The position numbers and the translations under genes were made by a program. From Hyphomicrobiales bacterium (GTDB lineage: Bacteria; Pseudomonadota; Alphaproteobacteria; Rhizobiales; Beijerinckiaceae), in contig CANGQA010000002.1 of the NCBI GenBank assembly GCA_947455995.1, positions 25,316-89,315 on the forward strand: a stretch of 64,000 nt of DNA. Reading direction: 5' to 3'. The notes beneath the pieces are model-generated. The model searched no databases and had not been told where the DNA came from. It saw nothing but the letters and a program-made list of their open reading frames with translations. Positions 57,007 to 64,000 of this stretch are shown here, piece by piece; positions within the stretch are counted from its first letter, which is position 1; every line of letters begins with the position of its first letter.

Positions 57007-58217
57007 GCCAACCCTTGCTCCCGTAGAAGCGCGGGCATGCGCTCTTTGAAGGCAAAGAAACCCTTGCTCGCATGGGGCCAGAAGGTGCTGTCCCAGGCGC
57101 GGCGAAGGGGGGCCAGAGCCATGCCTTCCTGAACCAAAGCGGGTGCCAGTTGCAACAAGGCATCGGCAACAGGCCCGACCGGTGCATAAGGCGTGACGAT
57201 CTGTGTAGCACCGGCTGCATTGGCCGATGTGACCAGGCCCTGTGCGTCGAGCTTGTTCATCATGTTGGCGTTGCACCCGAAATGCGAAGCAACGCGCACC
57301 ATCAATTCCTTCGATGCAGCATGTGCAAATTGGCGCGCACCATCTCCCCAGAGCAAATCCGGATCGGAAGCAACAATCACCGAGCGGAATTCCGACACAC
57401 GGGGTAACACGGATAGATGGGGGAATACGGATTCCGGATGCATATCCTCTTGGGTCAGCAGCAGAATGGAAGGTTGCGCCGGATCATAGAGAGGCCCTTG
57501 CTCCAACGCGCGGGCAGGGCCGATTGATGGTTCGGTGAGTGCTACCGCCTCAGTCGCCAATCCGCGCGGCGCGAAGCGGCCATTGGTGTAGCGAGCGATA
57601 TTGTCAGTACTGGCAAGATAGGTTTTCCCCACCGTCTGCAACCCTGCCACCCACCGCCAGGACAGCGTATTGCTGGCCGCATCGGCATCATGCAGATGAC
57701 GCAGGAAAAAATCCGCGCCAAGGGTCCAGGGCAGTCGTAGTGTAAAAATCCAGATCGAGGCAAACCACATGCGTGCGTGGTTGTGCAGATAGCCGGTTTG
57801 CACGAGCTCCCTTGCCCAGTCATCAAACCCTTCGATACCGGTCAGTCCATTTTCGGCATCACGGATGGCGCGATTGTCTTTGAAGGTCTCACGCTGGCGG
57901 TCGCGTTGCTCAAGAAAACGGCTCCAAACGAACGGCCGCATTTCCAGCCAGCCCTTCCAATAGGTGCGCCACAGCACCTCCTGCACAAATTTCTCCGACG
58001 CTGCCAGCGTATGCTGTTCCAGCACACGGGCAATGACTTCCTGTTCGGTGATCAAGCGATGGCGCAGATAGGGCGACAGCCTGGACACCGCGCTTGCACC
58101 ATCGGGACCGGCATCCGTGTTGCGCCCCTCGGCATAGATCCTTCCGGCTGCGGGAACAAATCCGGCAAGCCTGTCGAGCGCAGTGGCGCGCGAGGGAGGG
58201 AAGATTGTGTTGATCAT
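57003..58217 (-). CDS. Photolyase-like protein with FAD-binding domain first
   Basis: This 404-residue protein lacks the N-terminal antenna domain. It starts nearly at once with the helical FAD-binding domain: SRLSPYLRHRLITEQEVIA near residue 45, WKGWLEMRPFVW, GYLHNHARMWFASIWIFTLR near 148, and ASNTLSWRWVAGLQTVGKTY. An alpha/beta region follows at about residue 250 (SILLLTQEDMHPES, SVIVASDPDLLW, TQIVTPYAPVGPVA), so the domain order is reversed relative to normal photolyase. ATG 58217 is used. It is translationally coupled to the photolyase. Confidence 0.85.
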   Translation of the reverse strand: MINTIFPPSRATALDRLAGFVPAAGRIYAEGRNTDAGPDGASAVSRLSPYLRHRLITEQEVIARVLEQHTLAASEKFVQEVLWRTYWKGWLEMRPFVWSRFLEQRDRQRETFKDNRAIRDAENGLTGIEGFDDWARELVQTGYLHNHARMWFASIWIFTLRLPWTLGADFFLRHLHDADAASNTLSWRWVAGLQTVGKTYLASTDNIARYTNGRFAPRGLATEAVALTEPSIGPARALEQGPLYDPAQPSILLLTQEDMHPESVFPHLSVLPRVSEFRSVIVASDPDLLWGDGARQFAHAASKELMVRVASHFGCNANMMNKLDAQGLVTSANAAGATQIVTPYAPVGPVADALLQLAPALVQEGMALAPLRRAWDSTFWPHASKGFFAFKERMPALLREQGLA

Positions 58218-58384
58218 CAGTGACGAGATGCCCCTTTGTTGCCTATGCCTGATTGCATACGCATCAACGGCTTGCCTGGATTGAGGGCGCATTCAGACGG
58301 AAGATAGAAAGTCACGCATGCTCAAACATTCTCCGAGCTTGCCAGCAAAGATTTTAATTCAAGAGCATGGACTATCGGGTAATT

Positions 58385-59020
58385 TTATCGGCCCGCCAGA
58401 TCAAAACCGAGTTGCCGTAATTGCGAGCTCAAACGGGCAGGGTCTTTGAAATGGATTGCGTGCATCCCGATGGACTGTGCCGCTGTGACATTGGCAAGTG
58501 TATCGTCGATAAACACACAATCAGCTGCTTTCAGACCGGCTCGCTCTAAAAACAAATAGTAGATTGCTGTATCGGGTTTGAGTAACTGCTCCTCTCCTGA
58601 CACGATCGTGAGTTTGAAGCCATTCAGAAAATCGAATCGTTGGCGGGCGAGCGCGAATTTCTCGTGTGAAAAATTGGTGATGGCGTGATCGGGAATCTTT
58701 TTGCTGCGGATTTCGACCAGCAATTCGACCGTGCCCTCTATGGCGCCCGGCACCATTTCCATCCATCGATGGTCAAATGCTCTGATCTCCTTGTGCCACT
58801 CCGGATAACGCGCAACGGCCTGCTCGACAGCATCGGCAAACAGCAAGCCGCGATCGCATTCGCGGTTCATATCCATCGTAAAGACATTGGCCAAAAACCA
58901 TTCCATCTTGTCATGGTCATCAAACAATTTCCGGTAAAGATGACGCGGGTCCCACTCGATCAGCACATTGCCGATATCGAAAACAATCTGGGTCGGGTTC
59001 GGTCCTGACATAACGGTCAT
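58385..59020 (-). CDS. HAD-family hydrolase, YihX-like
   Basis: This 211-residue HAD hydrolase has motif I FDIGNVLIEWD near residue 15 (the second Asp of DxD is replaced by glycine, as in YihX-type proteins), motif II ITNFS, the motif III lysine in LKPDTAIYY, and motif IV FIDDTLANV. YihX acts on glucose-1-phosphate; here the substrate is open. AAGG precedes ATG 59020; ATG 59011 is an alternative. It is the last core gene before the island. Confidence 0.87.
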   Translation of the reverse strand: MTVMSGPNPTQIVFDIGNVLIEWDPRHLYRKLFDDHDKMEWFLANVFTMDMNRECDRGLLFADAVEQAVARYPEWHKEIRAFDHRWMEMVPGAIEGTVELLVEIRSKKIPDHAITNFSHEKFALARQRFDFLNGFKLTIVSGEEQLLKPDTAIYYLFLERAGLKAADCVFIDDTLANVTAAQSIGMHAIHFKDPARLSSQLRQLGFDLAGR

Positions 59021-59156
59021 GATAAGCCTTCAGGGATTGGCATTTGATTGGAACCAAGCAATAAACCGGAAATTCATAAAAAATTGGATATTACTCACGC
59101 TCGCTAAACCATTCGGCCGAAATGATATCATTCTGTTGTCAATATATAAGAAAAAA

Positions 59157-59210
59157 TGGTGCCCCTAGCCGGAATCGAACCAGCACTCCTTGCGGAATCC
59201 GATTTTGAGT
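59157..59210 (-). other. 3' fragment of tRNA-Leu(CAA), probable island attachment site
   Basis: On the minus strand the sequence runs from the anticodon loop CTCAAAA through a variable arm to the T-arm GCTGG-TTCGATT-CCGGC, acceptor TAGGGGC and ACCA. The 5' half (acceptor GCCCCTA, D-arm) is absent: the sequence to the right is unrelated. This is what a phage or island leaves when it integrates into a tRNA gene. The rest of the 59021-59538 gap has no gene I can support. Confidence 0.85.
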
Positions 59211-59538
59211 GCGGTCGTTTTCGCAAAAAACTCATTAATATCAATAGTTTATAAAACTCTGTGTAGTCCAGCTGTGCAGTCGAGCTTTCTGTAAGTGCCT
59301 GAAATATCGAGCTTTTTCTCATTTCCTGCACTCCGCAAGCCAGCTCCGCCTGCGCACAAACAATTACAAAAAAAGTTACATAAAATCCAGTGCTCAACAT
59401 CACAAAATACAACAAAGATGAGTCAGGCCGCTAATATAATGAAATCATTGTGGAAAATACATAAAAATCGAGGTCGTCCAGCATCCGGCTCAGGGCGCAT
59501 ACTGCTTGCAGTTAAACGATGAGCCAGGAACTGCTGAA

Positions 59539-60108
59539 ATGAAACAAGCACCAGTTTTGAATGACAGAGAAAAGCAACGGATGCTGCAACACTTGCAGCG
59601 CACCAGCTACGCAGCCCGCAACCGCTGCATGTTGCAGCTGAGCTGGCTAGCGGGCATGCGAGTTGGGGAGATAGCTGCGCTTAACGTAGGCGACGTCGTA
59701 GGAGCCAACGGTGCTATCCGCGCAGAAATACAGCTGACAGCGGACCAGACGAAAGGGGACCAGTCCCGCACAGTGCTGGTGAACAGTCAGCTAAAAAACG
59801 AACTTGAACTTTACATTGGTTTGATTGGAAAACAGCTCGACGCAAAGCGCCCGCTGATAGCCAGCAAGACTGGCAAGCGGTTTTCCGCAAACGGGCTTTG
59901 CCAGCGCTTCTTGCAGCTATACGACGAGGCCGGGCTAGACAAGATCACTAGCCACAGTGGACGGCGTACATTCATTACAGGATTGGCGCACAAAGGGGTC
60001 AACGTGCGGGTGCTTGCAGCACTAGCGGGTCACAGGAACATTGCGACAACGCAGCGTTATATCGAACTTAATGATCACGTGCTGCGAGCGGCTGTAGAAT
60101 TAGTTTGA
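59539..60108 (+). CDS. Tyrosine recombinase / integrase, catalytic domain only
   Basis: This 189-residue protein carries the active-site set Arg41 (LAGMRVGEI), Lys72, His139 and Arg142 (HSGRR), His165 (GHRNI) and the nucleophile Tyr174 (RYIEL). There is no N-terminal SAM-like core-binding domain, so it is a compact integrase of the kind found on islands. AGGAACTG precedes ATG 59539. It lies 329 bases from the tRNA fragment and probably moves or once moved the island. Confidence 0.9.
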   Translation: MKQAPVLNDREKQRMLQHLQRTSYAARNRCMLQLSWLAGMRVGEIAALNVGDVVGANGAIRAEIQLTADQTKGDQSRTVLVNSQLKNELELYIGLIGKQLDAKRPLIASKTGKRFSANGLCQRFLQLYDEAGLDKITSHSGRRTFITGLAHKGVNVRVLAALAGHRNIATTQRYIELNDHVLRAAVELV

Positions 60109-60185
60109 GCTATTTGAGCACAGATAAGCAGAGCTCCAAGAATTTTCATGATAAACGCCGCATTTTAGAAAAATAAACAGTCGCT

Positions 60186-61106
60186 TCAGCAAACCTGCTC
60201 TGTGCTCGGTACATCGTACATCCGCGCGGTCAGCCGCGACTCCAACCTATGATCAAGAAGAGCTTGGAATATGTCTCTCCCGCTTTCGACGGTGGCGATA
60301 ATGCGGCCATCGTCGTCAAAAGCAATTTTAAGGTTCATGTTTCCGCACTCAGCTCTTAGTCGCGCCATGAAACCAGGGTCTTTGTAGTGCCCCTTTTGCT
60401 GGACAGCGACAGCGCGGCGAAGATGGATCTTGTTGGTGCCGACGAACTCAGCAATAGGTCTGGTGTCGGCGAAGATCGCAGCAAACTCAATCTCAGCAGT
60501 CAATTCTTCAAAAACCTTCTGGTGGCCAGCCTTGTAAGCAAGCAGTGACTCGAAATGAGGCTTGCTTAGGATGAAGATCCGATCGCTCATGATAAAAAAA
60601 TCAAAGTTAGGGCGAACTGTGAAGACGGGTTGATTGTCTAAATCAAGTTCGTTGTCCGTGAACACCATACTAATCAGCCCATTGGTCTTGCGGGTCGACC
60701 ATGACGAGTCGGTCTTGCGGATCGCGAGGATCGTATTGCCGTCATAAGAAAACCGCGCCACGCAAAAGTCGCTGTTCTCTAGGTCCTTCACACTTCGGAC
60801 CTTAAGGTCAAGCGTCGGCTCAGTGGCTTGGCTTGCAATCAGGTGTGCGTCGGTCTCGTCTATTTCAATAGTCAGCGCACTAGCTTCATTATTTTGGGCA
60901 AGTATGTCGTATTCTAAAATCTCAGAGATGCCGGAGACGCTTGTGCTGACTGATTCGCGGAGTTTGGCAGCAAGTGCTTCGGATATGCCAATCCAGCGAC
61001 CAGCATAAGGATGTCGGCTGTTGCTTCTAGACCGCCGAAAAACCCAGATGGTCACGTCTGACTTTTGAAGGTCAAAGCTCTTCAGATCGGCAAGCGTTGT
61101 CACCAT
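60186..61106 (-). CDS. kwaB: Kiwa anti-phage protein KwaB-like (DUF4868 type)
   Basis: This 306-residue protein has no membrane helix or signal. The stretch FDFFIMSDRIFILSKPHFES near residue 170, followed by LRRAVAVQQKGHYKDPGFMA and a C-terminal LESRLTARMYDV, is the DUF4868/KwaB pattern as I recall it. In Kiwa, KwaB is the DNA-binding effector working with membrane KwaA. AGGGAGGGA precedes ATG 61106 and the start overlaps kwaA by 7 bases. Length fits known KwaB. Confidence 0.72.
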   Translation of the reverse strand: MVTTLADLKSFDLQKSDVTIWVFRRSRSNSRHPYAGRWIGISEALAAKLRESVSTSVSGISEILEYDILAQNNEASALTIEIDETDAHLIASQATEPTLDLKVRSVKDLENSDFCVARFSYDGNTILAIRKTDSSWSTRKTNGLISMVFTDNELDLDNQPVFTVRPNFDFFIMSDRIFILSKPHFESLLAYKAGHQKVFEELTAEIEFAAIFADTRPIAEFVGTNKIHLRRAVAVQQKGHYKDPGFMARLRAECGNMNLKIAFDDDGRIIATVESGRDIFQALLDHRLESRLTARMYDVPSTEQVC

Positions 61107-61789
61107 TCCCTCCCTTCGTCCGCGCCTATCGCGACCATAACATCTTGCAGTTCGTTCTGGCGGTAGCTTTGGCCCGGACTGACGGGATACTTTGACAGCA
61201 TTCGCCCTACATGTGTTTTAGATCCAGCGGAGAACGTGTACTTTATTTCGTAAAGTTTCCAGCCAAGCACGGCTAGCATAGGATTTAGCGCAATTTGGCC
61301 AGACATGTAGGTTATCCAGAACATCCACACGAGAAAAATACCGAAACCGACGAGCTTTGGCCACTGATCGTAATCCAAGCTCATAAAAGAGACAATGTAA
61401 GGGATCACGTAGTTGATAAAGTCAGCTGGGACGTGCTTGCTCTCGACGATTGAGACTGGGCGCGTAGATCGGAGCTCCCTGAACGCTATGGAAGTTGAGG
61501 CAAGTCCAACGACACAAATCGCCACTGCAGACAACGACCATTCGGGATTCCTGAGTGGATTCTCACAATGCAGCGTTATCGCCGCCGAGATGGTGCAGAT
61601 GTCATGCTTGAAAACGTTTGGGTCTATGTCCTGCGCGAGAAGTATCAAACTGAGAGGCAGATAAGATCCGAGATAGATAGCTGCGGCAAAGATAATACTG
61701 AATTGCACCCAACCGCTCCCCCGCCCGCCATCAAACAAACGCAAGATCGCCGAGCGAACCGACCTCACACAACATGCCAGTACGCCCAC
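61100..61789 (-). CDS. kwaA: Kiwa anti-phage membrane protein KwaA-like
   Basis: This protein of up to 229 residues has four membrane helices: about residues 28-52 (FAAAIYLGSYLPLSLILLAQ), 85-103, 123-140 and 145-171, with a polar C-terminal tail. This topology and the IYLGSYLPL start suit KwaA, the Kiwa membrane sensor. The GTG start at 61789 has no ribosome site; GTG 61708, with GGGGGAG 7 bases upstream, would give 202 residues starting at the first helix. Its pairing with a DUF4868 gene is the main support. Confidence 0.68.
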   Translation of the reverse strand: MGVLACCVRSVRSAILRLFDGGRGSGWVQFSIIFAAAIYLGSYLPLSLILLAQDIDPNVFKHDICTISAAITLHCENPLRNPEWSLSAVAICVVGLASTSIAFRELRSTRPVSIVESKHVPADFINYVIPYIVSFMSLDYDQWPKLVGFGIFLVWMFWITYMSGQIALNPMLAVLGWKLYEIKYTFSAGSKTHVGRMLSKYPVSPGQSYRQNELQDVMVAIGADEGREW

Positions 61790-62020
61790 TGCGTGACCAG
61801 CGGTACTCGCTCAACAATTGAAGGCGCACCTGCGTATCGGTTATTTCCTATTGCTAAATGACTGTCTACAGATTTGAAAAGCAACTTGAGTTACTCAAGA
61901 TAATAAATCTCAAAAACTGATCAGACCGACATTCCAGCAGAACCAGACACTACTGAATCAGCATCAGTTCAAACTGGCATGTTGGCCTTTTACCCTGTGT
62001 TTGTCAGTTCAATTTTTGCC

Positions 62021-63298
62021 CTATCGAACCTTACCGTTCTCGTTGACGACAAAGACATCACGCACTTCAAGCGTCCGAACGAAATAATCATACCGTCCGC
62101 TGATCATTGTGAAACGCGGGTTCCGGACGATTACTTCAACATCGTTCCCTTCGCGGTCTTTAAGCGCCGCAAGAATTTCTTCGGGACTCTTCACAGGAAC
62201 ACCGTCGATTGACAGCACTTGATATCCTTCACGAAACTGTGCCTGCTCAGCTACCGAAGCATCATCCAGAAACTGGATCCACATTACGGTTGGATCGTAC
62301 CCGGTGATCGTTGACCGGCCAATGACCATGCCTGACACGTGCACGCCCAATCGCTTCAACTGATCACGTTTTGTCAGGGCTGCGAGTTCGACGGTTTTGA
62401 TTTCTTTGCCCCGACGAATCTGCACTTGAACGGACCCGCCGCCACGAAAATAGCTGACAAAGCGCGTCGAGAACCGAGCGGTCTCGTCCCCATTCACGGC
62501 GAGTATGCGGTCGCCTGCTTTCAGTAGCTCTGACCAGTCCCCATCTGATTGCGCTACCACGAGCTCCCGTTCTTTTGGGGTAGTCGCAAAAGTGATCGGA
62601 AGGACTGGGGGCGAAGGATCTTTGCCTTCCTTTAAAAGGCTCAAGATCGCGCATGCCTGCCTGGATGGAACAGCGAAATTCAGCCCTTCCGATACCGATT
62701 TGCTAAAAGCGGACGCATTCACGCCGACAACGACACCGGATTGCGCATCAATTAGAGCCCCACCAGAATTGCCCGGGTTAAGTGCGGCATCAGTTTGGAG
62801 ACTCTCTTCCCCTTCAAGTGACTTCGTACCGCTGATAATCCCTCGAGTTGCCGTGTAATCCAAGCCCCACGGGTGACCAAAAGCGATGACCGGCAAACCT
62901 GCTGCGGGTTCCCCTTCACACTTCAATTCGGCGACGAGCGCCTCGGCAGGGATATTGGCGGGATCTACTCGAAGGACGGCGAGATCCAGCTGATTATCGA
63001 CGTAGACCTTCTCGACCTTTGAATAGGGGCGGTCCTTGAAGCTGACCCGGATCGTGGATGGTGACTTCCCTGCTACGTGGGCATTCGTGAGGATCCAACC
63101 TCGCTCGCGGTCCACCAAAAAGCCAGAGCCCCGCCAAGTCCCCTTCTTTTCGTTACCGAATGAATAATCCACTGCCGTGGTAATTTTGACAGTGTATCGA
63201 CCCGCCGCCTCGATCACGTCGTTAGCCAACGCGGGCCTAATTGCTTGTGTCGCAATAAGCGTTGCGAGAATTGCACCTATGCCAAAAGATCGAATCAT
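62021..63298 (-). CDS. Exported HtrA/DegP-like serine protease with PDZ domains
   Basis: This 425-residue protein has a signal peptide (residues 1-25, ending RPALA) and trypsin-like triad His74 (TNAHV), Asp105 (NQLDLAVLRV), Ser178 (NPGNSGGAL). Two PDZ-like regions follow: about 230-310 (LKAGDRILAVNGDETA) and 325-415 (EGYQVLSIDGVPVKSPEEI). It would act in the periplasm. It is 231 bases upstream of kwaA on the same strand; the spacer 61790-62020 holds nothing clear. AAGGTG precedes ATG 63298. A link to Kiwa is unproven. Confidence 0.87.
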   Translation of the reverse strand: MIRSFGIGAILATLIATQAIRPALANDVIEAAGRYTVKITTAVDYSFGNEKKGTWRGSGFLVDRERGWILTNAHVAGKSPSTIRVSFKDRPYSKVEKVYVDNQLDLAVLRVDPANIPAEALVAELKCEGEPAAGLPVIAFGHPWGLDYTATRGIISGTKSLEGEESLQTDAALNPGNSGGALIDAQSGVVVGVNASAFSKSVSEGLNFAVPSRQACAILSLLKEGKDPSPPVLPITFATTPKERELVVAQSDGDWSELLKAGDRILAVNGDETARFSTRFVSYFRGGGSVQVQIRRGKEIKTVELAALTKRDQLKRLGVHVSGMVIGRSTITGYDPTVMWIQFLDDASVAEQAQFREGYQVLSIDGVPVKSPEEILAALKDREGNDVEVIVRNPRFTMISGRYDYFVRTLEVRDVFVVNENGKVR

Positions 63299-63389
63299 CT
63301 ACATGCACCTTTTTATTGATCATTGGGGGACGTCGACTCGGCCGCAAGACACCTATTCCCATCACCCCGCTGGGTCCATTGATGATACC

Positions 63390-63422
63390 TGCTTTGTATG
63401 ACAATTTCTGTCATACAAAGCA
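63390..63422. repeat. 14-bp perfect inverted repeat upstream of the protease gene
   Basis: TGCTTTGTATGACA and TGTCATACAAAGCA face each other across ATTTC. There is no T-run. It lies about 90 bases upstream of the protease start in a 358-base spacer (63299-63656) otherwise without a supported gene. It may be an operator or the remains of a small mobile element. Confidence 0.75.
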
Positions 63423-63656
63423 TCTCTGAAGGTGAACTCGTGGTTTGTCTTGCCAATGCCCTGTCCGGGAAAATCGTGAAGGCGTTGAGCTTGTAAGACT
63501 TCCTTGATGCTGGAGCCGCGCGACCTAAAATCGGCCTCGGATCCATGGAAATTCAGAATGCGAACTCATTCGGCATCATGGGTAGAGTTTCGATTATGTC
63601 ACGCTAGATAGCGGGACGATCTGATCAATTCAGTAATCATACAAAACTGGTTGCAG

Positions 63657-63838
63657 CTACTTCACCCAACCCATTCCGTAGGATCCGGTCTCGTGAAGCC
63701 ATTCATGACCACATTTCTTGCAGCGATAGTAGGCTTCATCAGCTGGTCCCAGCATCGAAGAAACAATTTTTCCATCAACGTAATCAAGATTACTATGAGG
63801 CTTGGTTCCACGAGACGCGCCGACTAATTTCTGGCAGT
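63657..63838 (-). pseudogene. Zinc-ribbon protein gene cut by the IS element
   Basis: The minus-strand frame ends at 63657 and is open up to the IS left end at 63839. It encodes CQKLVGASRGTKPHSNLDYV, then YYRCKKCGHEWLHETGSYGM and a WVK ending. The CxxC plus the upstream Cys suggest a zinc ribbon whose first half lies beyond the IS. The frame meets a stop soon after entering the IS. Function unknown. Confidence 0.65.
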
Positions 63839-64000
63839 TGAATCGCTCCGAGTTTGTCGGAGACCATCAACTTAATTAAGGATGATGGTTATGACAAAAA
63901 GCAAAATGGCAAATCGCTACTCGCCTGAGGTTCGCGCACGCGCGGTCCGGATGGTGTTCGAGCATCAAGGCTCTTATGAAACGCAGGCGGGCGCGATTGC
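63839..64000 (+). mobile_element. IS3-family insertion sequence, left end
   Basis: The left terminal repeat begins TGAATCGCTCCGAGTTTGTC at 63839, matching the TGAACCGCC-like ends of IS3-group elements. The element runs past the right edge, so its right repeat and target duplication are not seen. Confidence 0.8.
63891..64000 (+). CDS. IS3-family transposase OrfA, 5' part
   Basis: The first 36 codons start MTKSKMANRYSPEVRARAVR and continue with MVFEHQGSYETQAGAI, the helix-turn-helix start of IS3-family OrfA. AAGGA precedes ATG 63891. Cut by the window edge. Confidence 0.85.
   Translation, partial: MTKSKMANRYSPEVRARAVRMVFEHQGSYETQAGAI

Noticed and set aside
59157..59240. Functional tRNA gene
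   Set aside because: Only the 3' part is present; no D-arm or 5' acceptor strand lies upstream on the minus strand.
63313..63546. 77-codon minus-strand frame upstream of the protease
   Set aside because: It runs through the perfect inverted repeat, has no ribosome site and no family pattern.
59539..64000. Intact prophage
   Set aside because: No structural, lysis or replication phage genes are seen; an island with integrase, defence genes and an IS fits better.

Overview
The window looks like chromosomal DNA of an alphaproteobacterium. The reasons are the gene set and order: a mesaconyl-CoA hydratase-type gene, then sdhCDAB, mdh-sucCD, sucAB-lpd, a MetZ-type sulfhydrylase and an amide/amino-acid nitrogen locus led by a Nac-like LysR regulator. 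G+C is moderate. I could not fix genus or species. No rRNA, complete tRNA or CRISPR array is present.

1-20.4 kb holds TCA-cycle genes with interspersed single genes. The 3' end of a MaoC-type hydratase (ethylmalonyl-CoA pathway type) leads into sdhCDAB. Convergent or divergent singletons follow: MAPEG, GNAT, GST, ZapE, a variant NRAMP transporter and a TetR regulator. Then comes mdh-sucC-sucD-cupin-sucA-sucB-SDR-lpd, closed by a strong terminator. Together these form 2-oxoglutarate dehydrogenase, succinyl-CoA synthetase, succinate dehydrogenase and malate dehydrogenase, four consecutive parts of the oxidative cycle.

20.5-33.2 kb is accessory metabolism. A GntR/FCD regulator precedes uxaC-uxuA-uxuB (hexuronate catabolism). 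Cold-shock protein, metZ, an M19 dipeptidase, a small copper-handling locus with a YcnI-PCuAC fusion, a luciferase-family oxidoreductase and small membrane proteins follow.

33.4-46.9 kb is a nitrogen/amide locus. An aminotransferase-rraA operon diverges from a Nac-like LysR gene. Next is accB-accC-pxpB-pxpC-second BCCP-like protein-pxpA, which reads as a biotin-dependent 5-oxoprolinase or related amide-cleaving enzyme, followed by a polar amino-acid ABC importer on the opposite strand and a ThDP enzyme. The second carrier protein lacks the biotinyl lysine. 46.9-54.5 kb holds an SDR and a complete branched-chain-type ABC importer (livKHMGF) continuing into a metallo-beta-lactamase-fold hydrolase and an NMT1-like binding protein without signal peptide.

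54.6-59.0 kb carries DNA-damage genes: an SRAP protein, a photolyase, a photolyase-like protein with the domains in reversed order, and a HAD phosphatase.

59.16 kb to the right edge is a genomic island. It starts at a 3' fragment of tRNA-Leu(CAA) that looks like an attachment site. It carries a tyrosine recombinase, a two-gene Kiwa-type anti-phage module (kwaA membrane protein, kwaB DUF4868-type protein), an exported HtrA-like protease, and an IS3-family element that has interrupted a zinc-ribbon gene. Kiwa is a described system. The less familiar items are the lysine-less carrier protein in the pxp/acc operon and the reversed-order photolyase-like protein.
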